Positions 1 to 5,577 of a stretch of DNA of 12,130 nucleotides are shown piece by piece. Origin of the DNA: an uncultured Lachnobacterium sp. (lineage in GTDB: Bacteria > Bacillota > Clostridia > Lachnospirales > Lachnospiraceae). Position numbers and translations under genes: made by a program. The stretch covers positions 1-12,130 of the forward strand of contig CALAST010000060.1 in NCBI GenBank assembly GCA_937889225.1, read 5' to 3'. Numbering within the stretch: the stretch's first letter is position 1; the number at the start of each line of letters is the position of its first letter. Under the pieces are notes generated by a model that saw nothing but the letters and a program-made list of their open reading frames with translations, was not told the DNA's origin and did not search any database.

Positions 1-145
1 CATATAAAACTGCACCGTAGGGCATACGGGAACAGTATAAACTAGCTTGTGGACATTGTGTAAGACGTTAAAATATCGTCAGGTATTTGGCAATGCAGTA
101 GTGGTAGAAGCAAGAATCCCCCTGCTTTAGCTGTGGGGAGTGTCA
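1..145 (+). mobile_element. Decayed right end of an IS200/IS605 (IS1341)-type element
   Basis: The segment ends in a hairpin-like sequence (118-137, loop TTTA at 126-129) followed by GTGTCAAG. This resembles the imperfect palindrome with a GCTTTAGC core that closes the right end of many IS605-family elements and forms part of the guide RNA scaffold of TnpB. Two of the eight stem pairs are mismatched (121/134 and 123/132), and the upstream coding tail is broken, so the copy looks dead. The left part of the element lies outside the window. Recognition rests on remembered family sequence, not on a database match. Confidence 0.6.
3..71 (+). pseudogene. tnpB C-terminal remnant with in-frame stop
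   Basis: Reading from position 3 gives Y-K-T-A-P, then an amber codon at 18-20, then GIREQYKLACGHCVRR and a TAA at 69-71. The ACGxxVR motif resembles the C-terminal tail of many TnpB proteins of IS605-type elements. The frame is interrupted and the 5' part is outside the window, so no functional protein can be claimed. The position just before the right-end hairpin supports the reading. Nothing remains here of the RuvC-like catalytic or zinc-finger regions. Confidence 0.45.
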
Positions 146-192
146 AGAAAAAGAAATTAAGAAGCAAAATATATAGAAGGTGTAGTATGTAC

Positions 193-235
193 AAAACTTT
201 GTAAGTATTGGGAGAATGGCTTACAAAGTTTTTTT
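193..235 (+). terminator. Rho-independent terminator, possibly bidirectional
   Basis: A 13-bp perfect stem (193-205 paired with 220-232) with a 14-nt loop runs into a run of seven T residues (229-235) on the plus strand. On the minus strand the stem ends in four T residues and lies about 35 nt past the stop codon of the DUF3892 gene, so it may also end that transcript. On the plus strand it would stop read-through from the insertion-sequence remnant. Confidence 0.75.
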
Positions 236-266
236 CTTGCATAAAATTATAAACAGGCAGGAAAAG

Positions 267-566
267 CTATTCGCTCACAGATGGCAAATTGCTTAAATTG
301 TTATTTTCTGTGCCATCCGGCAGAGATTTTAAATACTCAGAGTCTTTGCGGTGAGCAACGCCAACGCCTTGAATGTCACCCGCTTTTGCCATGGCAACAC
401 CTTCTTCTTTTGAAACATGAGAACCATCGGAAAGCTGATAACCTGTAATGCGACCACCGGATTTGACTAAACCTACGATTTCTTTTGCATCGGATTTTGG
501 ATTTGGAATTTCATCTAAGGCTGCATAAGGAAGCATAGAGCCAATTTCATTTTTTTCTGTATTCAT
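267..566 (-). CDS. DUF3892 domain-containing protein
   Basis: This 99-residue soluble protein has no signal peptide or membrane segment. Residues about 28-84 match the DUF3892 pattern as I remember it: KEIVGLVKSGGRI, then a Y-x-L-x-D-G strand, then VSKEEGVAMAKAGDIQGVGVA (split here as VSKEEGVAMAK and AGDIQGVGVA), then YLKSLPD. The family is common in Firmicutes and has no established function. A short polar tail (residues 85-99) follows. The start is well supported by AAGGAGG about 6 nt upstream of the ATG. The gene stands alone on the minus strand between an insertion-sequence remnant and the terminator of the chemotaxis gene. Family call fairly sure, function unknown. Confidence 0.85.
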   Translation of the reverse strand: MNTEKNEIGSMLPYAALDEIPNPKSDAKEIVGLVKSGGRITGYQLSDGSHVSKEEGVAMAKAGDIQGVGVAHRKDSEYLKSLPDGTENNNLSNLPSVSE

Positions 567-817
567 GTGAATCCTCCTTATTAAAAATATTAAAATGTGT
601 TGATAAAGAGTCTGTATTTTACAAATATACCCATGTTAACAAGAGTTAGATGATGTTCTTTCTCGATTACCGGCTGATTTTTTACTTATTGACCTTACAT
701 TATGTTAGGAAATATTTGCAGATAGATTCTTTGGAGTTAGTATTTGAGAAAAAAGAAAAGATATACATATGGTATAACGTTGTTTTATTTTTTCATCAAC
801 TATATAGCTTCAAAAAA
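567..817 (-). promoter_or_regulatory. AT-rich upstream region of the DUF3892 gene
   Basis: No open frame with a credible ribosome site was seen in this roughly 250-nt gap. The best minus-strand promoter candidate is TTGATG (794-799) and TATACC (771-776) with a 17-nt spacer, each box matching consensus at only about four of six positions. It would give a leader of about 200 nt. A second weak candidate, TTGTTA plus TAAAAT, lies nearer the gene. Neither is convincing. Confidence 0.3.
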
Positions 818-871
818 ATTCCCCTGTAAAAAGTCTTTTTACTTAAGACTCTGATACAGGGGGAGTTTTTT
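818..871 (-). terminator. Bidirectional terminator downstream of the chemotaxis gene
   Basis: An outer stem of about 10 bp (819-828 with 855-864) encloses a second 6-bp stem (832-837 with 845-850). Flanking runs of T on both strands (A-run at 812-818 read on the minus strand, T-run from 866 on the plus strand) make it able to stop transcription in either direction. It starts about 30 nt past the stop codon of the methyl-accepting chemotaxis gene. Confidence 0.85.
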
Positions 872-901
872 AAGTTTCATAAAAAATCATGATAATGCTC
901 T

Positions 902-2482
902 TTAACTTGTAATAAATTTTGCAACACTATTCTTTAAATTTCCTGAATATGTAGTAAGCTCAGCTGATGATGCTGCACATTCTTCCGATATTGCAGAATT
1001 GTCCGTAACAACATCTAAAATATTTATAGATAAAGTATTTATTTCTTGCATAAGTTCATGCTCTAACTTGCTTTGTTCATTCAGCTTACTAATTAATTCA
1101 TCTACAGTATTTGTATTGTCTGCGATTCCATTTAGTGATTCTGCTGCATCATTAACAATCTGTGTGCCCTTTAAAACGCACTCAAGAGCATTTTCAACCA
1201 AATTCGTAATTATCTCCGTGGACTTACTTGATTCTTCTGCAAGTTTACCCACATTTTCTGCAACTATAGCAAATCCCCTACCGGCTTCTCCGGCACGAGC
1301 AGCTTCAATAGAAGCATTTAGTGATAACAAGCTCGTTTGTGAAGTAATACCATCCAAAGCTTCCACAATCGTTCTAATTTCCTCTGATGCCTTACTGATG
1401 TCCTTCATTGCTAAAACAGCTTTATCCATTTGATTTCTGGTATATTCAACACTTTGAGTTGTACCATCACTAGATTTTCTGGCTTCTTTCACAAAAATGT
1501 CAACCTTTGTATTTTCTTCCAAAGTAAGTTTAATCTTCTCTTGTAAAGTCTGAATACTATCGGTCTGATTAACAGCTCCTTCCGCTAGACTTTGTGATAC
1601 CTTCGCTACTTCGTAAGCTGATAAGGCAACCTGGTCAGCCTGTTCATCCATGCTTTTAAATTCTACGGAAAGGCTGTTTCTTATATGTGCCAGATTACGC
1701 TGAATAGGCACATAATCGCCTAAATAGTTCATATCACTACTGGATACTAAATCTCCATCTGCCATAACACTTAGATTCTTATCAATATCCTGGATATAGG
1801 ACAAAATTCCTAATCTCATATTGTTTAAAATTTTGTATAATCTTCCGATTTCATCCTGTTTCTCATACACAAAATTTTTGGAAAGGATACCTTCTGCCAG
1901 TTCATTAAGACTACCTTCCAATTCGCTAAGCGGTTTAACTACACTATTGTTAAATATAACAGATACATTTCTAAATATGAAAAAACATGCTATTACAAAT
2001 ACTGCCAGTATAACATAAAGAATAATTGCCAGAATGTCTACTACTACCTGTGCATCATTCACCATTTGATTTGTCATTTGAAATAAAGTTTCACTATCTG
2101 CTAAAAGAACAGTATAATCGCCGGTTTCCTTAAAATCTTCTATGTCAGGTTTAATTGTCTTATTCCAATACTCTTCTACATCATCTCTACTTTCAGGAAA
2201 ATTTCCAAGATGCATTTGTTCACCTATTTGTGAAAGATTTGCTTCAACTGCAGTAAGTGCTGCTGATTCATCTGCACCTGCAATAACTTGTTTTATAACT
2301 CTTTGACTGCCCCCTCGAACAATTCCTGCACTATTAACTACAGCAGTATATTTGGTAAATGAAAAAAGACTTACTGCTATTAAAATTACCACTCCAACAA
2401 TTAGCATAAACCCTTTTAGCAAAGTTCGCCTAATCGTTTCTGCTATAGTCATCTCCGATATTTTTTTTGATTCATTGCCCAT
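902..2482 (-). CDS. Methyl-accepting chemotaxis protein with PilJ-like sensor
   Basis: This 526-residue transmembrane chemoreceptor would signal to CheA/CheW. Membrane helices lie at about 23-42 and 145-170. Between them is a short extracytoplasmic domain of about 100 residues, probably a four-helix bundle, starting with the motif IVRGGSQRVIK (residues 54-64). That motif recalls the R-x-x-S-Q-R box of PilJ/NarX-type sensors. A HAMP segment follows (about 170-235), then the cytoplasmic signalling domain with the conserved hairpin tip (QTSLLSLNASIEAARAGEA, near residues 380-400) and the late ISEECAASSAEL helix. There is no C-terminal CheR-binding pentapeptide. The ATG is preceded by a GGGGGAGGG ribosome site at good spacing. 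It has its own promoter and terminator, so it is a stand-alone gene. Ligand unknown. Confidence 0.95.
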   Translation of the reverse strand: MGNESKKISEMTIAETIRRTLLKGFMLIVGVVILIAVSLFSFTKYTAVVNSAGIVRGGSQRVIKQVIAGADESAALTAVEANLSQIGEQMHLGNFPESRDDVEEYWNKTIKPDIEDFKETGDYTVLLADSETLFQMTNQMVNDAQVVVDILAIILYVILAVFVIACFFIFRNVSVIFNNSVVKPLSELEGSLNELAEGILSKNFVYEKQDEIGRLYKILNNMRLGILSYIQDIDKNLSVMADGDLVSSSDMNYLGDYVPIQRNLAHIRNSLSVEFKSMDEQADQVALSAYEVAKVSQSLAEGAVNQTDSIQTLQEKIKLTLEENTKVDIFVKEARKSSDGTTQSVEYTRNQMDKAVLAMKDISKASEEIRTIVEALDGITSQTSLLSLNASIEAARAGEAGRGFAIVAENVGKLAEESSKSTEIITNLVENALECVLKGTQIVNDAAESLNGIADNTNTVDELISKLNEQSKLEHELMQEINTLSINILDVVTDNSAISEECAASSAELTTYSGNLKNSVAKFITS

Positions 2483-2524
2483 AAAAATGTACCCTCCCCC
2501 TTTTACAATGTGTTATTATATAGC

Positions 2525-2554
2525 ATTATACAATATATATTGGAGCAGGTGCAA
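2525..2554 (-). promoter_or_regulatory. Sigma-A-type promoter of the chemotaxis gene
   Basis: A -35 box TTGCAC (2549-2554) and a perfect -10 box TATAAT (2525-2530) are separated by 18 nt and lie about 40 nt upstream of the chemotaxis start codon. No sigma-D/sigma-28 type motif was seen, so the gene appears to use housekeeping sigma rather than flagellar control. Confidence 0.65.
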
Positions 2555-2563
2555 GCAAATACA

Positions 2564-3424
2564 TTAAGTTTTTCTACCTAATTCCCAAAATGCAATAGCA
2601 CTAGCGGCAGCTACATTTAGAGAGTCTACACCATGGGACATAGGGATGCGAACAGTATAGTCACAGTTAGCAATTGTAGAGTTTGCAAGTCCGTCTCCTT
2701 CTGTTCCAAGTATGATAGCAAGCTTTTCTTCTAAGCGAAGCTGCATGGCATCAATGGAGATGGAATTATCACTTAGAGCCATGGCAGCAGTTTTAAAACC
2801 TAATTTCTTGAGAAGGGTAAGGTCAGTTTGAAAAGTGTGTGGTTCATATTTGCGGTTTGGCAGATTATCAGCATATGCAGGCTCTAAAAAAGTCCAAGGT
2901 ACTTGAAAAACTGTTCCCATACTCACACGAATTGCACGGCGGTAGAGTGGATTGCTGCAGGCTGGTGTAAGCAATACCGCATCCATATTTAATGCTGCTG
3001 CAGAACGAAAGATTGCCCCTACATTGGTTGGATTTACGACATTCTCAAGTATGGCAATACGACGAGCATTGGTACATATGCTTTCTACAGAAGGCAGTTT
3101 ATGACGATGCATGGCACAAAGTGCTCCACGCGTAAGTTGAAAACCTGTAAGCTGCGTAAGGATATCAAAGTCTGCGGTGTAAATGGGGATATTCGGACAG
3201 CGGGCAACAATATTTTTGGCTTCACCTGCAATATGTTTGCGTTCTAACAAAAGAGAAACAGGTTTATATCCGTTATCTAAAGCCCGTTCGATAACTTTTG
3301 GACTTTCTGCAATGAACAATCCTTTTTCAGGTTCAGCTCTGTTTAGGAGTTGATTTTCAGTTAAACGAGCATAAATATCAAGTTCGGGTGCTTGAAAATC
3401 GGTGATTTCTATGATATTTGACAT
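2564..3424 (-). CDS. TrmH/SpoU-family RNA 2'-O-methyltransferase
   Basis: This 286-residue SPOUT enzyme is predicted to transfer a methyl group from S-adenosylmethionine to a ribose 2'-OH in rRNA or tRNA. The N-terminal substrate-binding domain covers about residues 15-105 (GLFIAESPKVIERAL at 35-49). The catalytic trefoil-knot domain carries motif 1 (N131-P-T-N-V-G-A-I-F-R140, with the conserved Asn and Arg), motif 2 (LGTEGDGL, 239-246) and motif 3 (IPM at 260-262 through SLNVAAA at 268-274). Length and layout fit the TsnR/YsgA-like branch, and the exact target base cannot be told. The ATG is chosen because the protein start matches the family. No Shine-Dalgarno sequence lies at normal distance; AGAAAGGA lies farther upstream behind an inverted repeat. 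The chemotaxis gene downstream has its own promoter. Confidence 0.93.
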   Translation of the reverse strand: MSNIIEITDFQAPELDIYARLTENQLLNRAEPEKGLFIAESPKVIERALDNGYKPVSLLLERKHIAGEAKNIVARCPNIPIYTADFDILTQLTGFQLTRGALCAMHRHKLPSVESICTNARRIAILENVVNPTNVGAIFRSAAALNMDAVLLTPACSNPLYRRAIRVSMGTVFQVPWTFLEPAYADNLPNRKYEPHTFQTDLTLLKKLGFKTAAMALSDNSISIDAMQLRLEEKLAIILGTEGDGLANSTIANCDYTVRIPMSHGVDSLNVAAASAIAFWELGRKT

Positions 3425-3433
3425 ATTTTTTTA

Positions 3434-3455
3434 GTATCAGGTATGAAAGTGATAC
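3434..3455 (-). promoter_or_regulatory. Inverted repeat between ribosome site and start codon
   Basis: On the minus strand GTATCA and TGATAC (3450-3455 and 3434-3439) flank a 10-nt loop in the leader of the methyltransferase gene. The only purine-rich ribosome site, AGAAAGGA, lies just 5' of this stem and the start codon about 10 nt 3' of it. Folding would bring the two to near-normal spacing. Six AT-rich pairs make a weak stem, so this is tentative. Confidence 0.35.
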
Positions 3456-3524
3456 ATTCCTTTCTTTGATAATCATGTAAAGTTGGTTTTAATATATAAA
3501 AAATGGATACTTAACAAAATGCTG

Positions 3525-3547
3525 AAAATAACGAGAATCATTATTTT
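3525..3547. promoter_or_regulatory. Fur/PerR-like palindrome (candidate operator)
   Basis: AAAATAA and TTATTTT arms (7 bp each) flank a 9-nt centre that itself has two further symmetric pairs, so 9 of 11 positions pair. The inner 19 nt (3527-3545) match the classical Fur consensus GATAATGATAATCATTATC at 15 of 19 positions by my count. It lies in the divergent gap, about 100 nt upstream of the methyltransferase and about 130 nt upstream of the dCMP deaminase promoter. In AT-rich DNA such a match can arise by chance. Confidence 0.35.
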
Positions 3548-3676
3548 TGTATAGATATTTTTATCCGATTTATATTAATTATAGTGATTGCCTTTGAACG
3601 TGTCAAATGAAAGAAGAATTGATAAAAGGGAGGAGTTTGTGTGTTTGTTTTGTCATAGTTATAGTATAGGCTATCA

Positions 3677-3706
3677 TTGACAAGAGGATAGACAACAGAG
3701 TAAAAT
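3677..3706 (+). promoter_or_regulatory. Sigma-A promoter of the dCMP deaminase gene
   Basis: A perfect -35 box TTGACA (3677-3682) and TAAAAT (3701-3706) are separated by 18 nt. The leader to the ATG at 3740 is short and includes a GGGAGG ribosome site. The remainder of the 3425-3739 gap is AT-rich and holds the palindromes listed here but no convincing gene. Confidence 0.75.
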
Positions 3707-3739
3707 ATTTATGTAAAAGCTAAAATTTGGGAGGAAAAA

Positions 3740-4228
3740 ATGCAAAGACGAGATAAAATAAATTACTATTTGGATTTAGCAGATGTAGTATCTAAAAGGG
3801 GGACTTGCCTGCGCAGACGTTATGGAGCTGTTATTGTAAAAAATGATGAAGTAATTTCAACAGGTTATGTAGGAGCTCCAAGGGGCAGAAAGAATTGTAG
3901 TGATGTAGGCGTTTGTATTCGTCAGAAGATGAATATTCCGCGTGGAGAACGATATGAGCTTTGCAGAAGTGTGCATGCGGAAGCAAATGCGATTATTAGT
4001 GCAGAGCGTGAAAAAATGATTGGAAGCACATTGTATTTGTCAGGGAGAGAAGTAAGTACCAACGAATATATTAAACATTCCAGCAGTTGTTCCATGTGCA
4101 AAAGAATGATTATTAATGCAGGGATTGAAAAGGTGATTATTCGTGATACGGAAGATGAATATCGTATTGTAGATGTACAGGATTGGATTGAAAATGACGA
4201 GTCGTTAGTTGGAACGCTTGGATATTAA
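3740..4228 (+). CDS. Deoxycytidylate (dCMP) deaminase family protein
   Basis: This 162-residue cytosolic protein belongs to the zinc-dependent cytidine/deoxycytidylate deaminase fold. It would convert dCMP to dUMP, the precursor for thymidylate synthesis. The zinc site is visible as H79-A-E81, with E81 the proton shuttle, and C117-S-M-C120. The first cysteine is preceded by Ser rather than the usual Pro of the PCxxC motif. The N-terminal GAVIVKNDEVISTGYVGAPRG segment and extra Cys residues (C53, C59, C75) fit dCMP deaminases such as ComEB. A ribosome site GGGAGG lies 4-5 nt upstream of the ATG. The small membrane protein gene follows after 15 nt, so the two are probably one transcript. No competence gene is nearby, so a role in DNA uptake is not implied. 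Confidence 0.9.
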   Translation: MQRRDKINYYLDLADVVSKRGTCLRRRYGAVIVKNDEVISTGYVGAPRGRKNCSDVGVCIRQKMNIPRGERYELCRSVHAEANAIISAEREKMIGSTLYLSGREVSTNEYIKHSSSCSMCKRMIINAGIEKVIIRDTEDEYRIVDVQDWIENDESLVGTLGY

Positions 4229-4243
4229 TGTGTGGGATGAAAA

Positions 4244-4543
4244 ATGGATGATATAATTGAGTTTTTGGTAGAATTGGTTTTGGATATTTTATTTGAAGGC
4301 GGGATGGAGCTTAGTGCAGATAAGAAACTGCCAAAGTGGGTACGGATAGTAGCCGGTATTGTATTGCTGATAGTATTTAGTGGTATTGTAGGAATTTTTC
4401 TTTATATCGCATATGAAGCATTGCAAGAAGGAGATACTGTGGCAAGTGTAGTTAGTTTTTGCATAGCAGTAGGGTTGGTTATTTTCTTTGTTTGGGGATT
4501 TATATCCAAGTATCACGAAGTGAATAAGAATAAGAAAAAATAG
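4244..4543 (+). CDS. Small two-helix membrane protein of unknown function
   Basis: This 99-residue protein is not one I recognise. It begins with an acidic, amphipathic segment (residues 1-18), then a short polar stretch with KKLPKWVR (27-34). Two membrane helices follow, at about 34-57 and 66-86, and a Lys/Asn-rich tail (88-99). The positive-inside rule would put the KKLPKWVR stretch and the C-terminus in the cytoplasm. It starts 15 nt after the dCMP deaminase stop with only a weak ribosome site (GGGATGA), which suggests translation tied to the upstream gene. Hydrophobic pattern and codon use look like a real gene. No terminator follows, but the next gene has its own promoter. Confidence 0.75.
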   Translation: MDDIIEFLVELVLDILFEGGMELSADKKLPKWVRIVAGIVLLIVFSGIVGIFLYIAYEALQEGDTVASVVSFCIAVGLVIFFVWGFISKYHEVNKNKKK

Positions 4544-4595
4544 AATATTATGTGTTTAAGAAATATAAAAAAAGGATAAAATCTGACAATTTATA

Positions 4596-4623
4596 TTGAA
4601 AATACCGTATTTTCTGATATAAT
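4596..4623 (+). promoter_or_regulatory. Promoter with operator-like palindrome in the spacer
   Basis: TTGAAA (4596-4601) and TATAAT (4618-4623) with a 16-nt spacer form a good sigma-A promoter for the cytidylate-kinase-like gene. A perfect 17-nt palindrome, GAAAATAC-c-GTATTTTC (4598-4614), overlaps the -35 box and fills most of the spacer. A bound dimeric repressor there would block RNA polymerase. The regulator is unknown. Confidence 0.7.
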
Positions 4624-4676
4624 TGAATTATCTATAAAGTATTATGATAATTAACATACAGAAAGGAGTTGGCATT

Positions 4677-5288
4677 ATGAGTAAAAAGATTATCACAATC
4701 GGACGTCAATTTGGTAGCGGTGGTCATGAAATTGGGGAAAGACTTGCAAAGAAGTTAAATATTCCATTATATGACCGTAATCTTGTAGAGAAAGCGGTAG
4801 AAAAGTTGAATTTAAATCAGGAAGATGTAGAATCAGTAGATGAAAGTATTTTCCGAAATCTTGCAATGAGCGTTCAGAGGCTCTTTGGGAATGATAATAC
4901 ACCATATACTCTTGCAGAAAGCGGCTCTTTAAGCGATCAGTTGTACAAAGCACAATGTAGGATTATTAAGGAATTGGCAGACCAAGGACCATGTGTTATA
5001 GTGGGACGTTGTGCAGACCATGTTTTAAGAAATCGTGATGATGTATTGAATGTATTTATTTGCGGCGATATGGAAACGAAAGTTCAGCGTGTTATGGAAG
5101 TTCGTAAAATGGTACGTGAAAGAGCAGAAACGACCATAAAAGAAATGGATAAGAAACGCCGCAATTACTACAAGGAATACACTGATAAAGTCTGGGGAGC
5201 AAATGAAAATTACCATATGGTACTCAATGTAAGCCAGCTCGGAATTGATGAAATTGTAGACATCCTTGCAAAACTTTATGAAGGATAA
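4677..5288 (+). CDS. Cytidylate kinase-like family protein
   Basis: This 203-residue cytosolic P-loop protein belongs to the cytidylate-kinase-like group widespread in Clostridia. The N-terminus KKIITIGRQFGSGGHEIGE (residues 3-21) has a GSGG phosphate-binding loop, and the family feature LYDRNLVEKA follows (31-40). A lid-like Arg/Lys-rich region (about 138-165, with EMDKKRRNYYKEYT) and a final LNVSQLGIDEIVD strand-helix complete the fold. True cytidylate kinases are somewhat longer, about 220-230 residues, so the phosphate acceptor should not be assumed to be CMP. The start at 4677 is chosen over an in-frame ATG at 4644 because GAAAGGAG lies 8 nt upstream of it and the protein then begins as family members do. 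It is a single-gene unit with its own promoter and terminator. Confidence 0.88.
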   Translation: MSKKIITIGRQFGSGGHEIGERLAKKLNIPLYDRNLVEKAVEKLNLNQEDVESVDESIFRNLAMSVQRLFGNDNTPYTLAESGSLSDQLYKAQCRIIKELADQGPCVIVGRCADHVLRNRDDVLNVFICGDMETKVQRVMEVRKMVRERAETTIKEMDKKRRNYYKEYTDKVWGANENYHMVLNVSQLGIDEIVDILAKLYEG

Positions 5289-5370
5289 GTGAGTTGAGAG
5301 TGTTACTGATGTAGCAAAAGCTGATTTTGAGCGTTTGCTTTACGCAAATAATAGAATGGAATAATAGAAA

Positions 5371-5406
5371 GGGATTCCGGTAAATGAAAGCCGGAATTCT
5401 TTTTTT
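5371..5406 (+). terminator. Rho-independent terminator after the kinase-like gene
   Basis: A stem of about 10 bp (5371-5380 with 5391-5400, core ATTCCGG/CCGGAAT plus wobble pairs) with a 10-nt loop is followed at once by a run of seven T residues. It lies about 80 nt past the stop codon. Confidence 0.9.
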
Positions 5407-5428
5407 GCTAGAATTTATATAAATTTTC

Positions 5429-5457
5429 TTGACCTGATAAATAGGTATTTCTATAAT
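5429..5457 (+). promoter_or_regulatory. Strong sigma-A promoter of the flavoprotein gene
   Basis: TTGACC (5429-5434) and TATAAT (5452-5457) are separated by exactly 17 nt. The leader to the flavoprotein start at 5578 would be about 110 nt, long enough to hold the small open frame at 5504-5557. No further promoter was seen before the ATPase and permease genes. Confidence 0.8.
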
Positions 5458-5503
5458 AGAATACGTAGTTAGTGTGCTATGTTATTTTTGAGGAATCCTC
5501 GGT

Positions 5504-5557
5504 ATGAAAAGGTTGTGTTTATATAAGGGAATGTCCAAAGAATTATTATTAGGATAA
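5504..5557 (+). CDS. Possible 17-residue leader peptide
   Basis: A short frame, MKRLCLYKGMSKELLLG, lies in the leader of the flavoprotein gene. It has a well-placed ribosome site (GAGGA at 5490-5494, 9 nt before the ATG) and ends 20 nt before the flavoprotein start. The ribosome site is part of a small stem, GAGG-AAT-CCTC (5490-5500), that could mask it. It carries one Cys and a run of three Leu. Whether it is translated cannot be told from sequence. A chance frame is quite possible. Confidence 0.3.
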   Translation: MKRLCLYKGMSKELLLG

Positions 5558-5577
5558 GCAGGAATAGGAGCAAAAAA

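Noticed and set aside
42..242. Minus-strand 66-residue frame with a hydrophobic middle
   Set aside because: It runs antisense through the insertion-sequence remnant and the terminator hairpin, lacks a ribosome site, and its hydrophobic run comes from A/T-rich antisense DNA.
999..1433. Plus-strand 144-residue Ser-rich frame
   Set aside because: It lies wholly antisense to the chemotaxis signalling domain. The Ser/Ala-rich composition is the shadow of that gene and no ribosome site precedes it.
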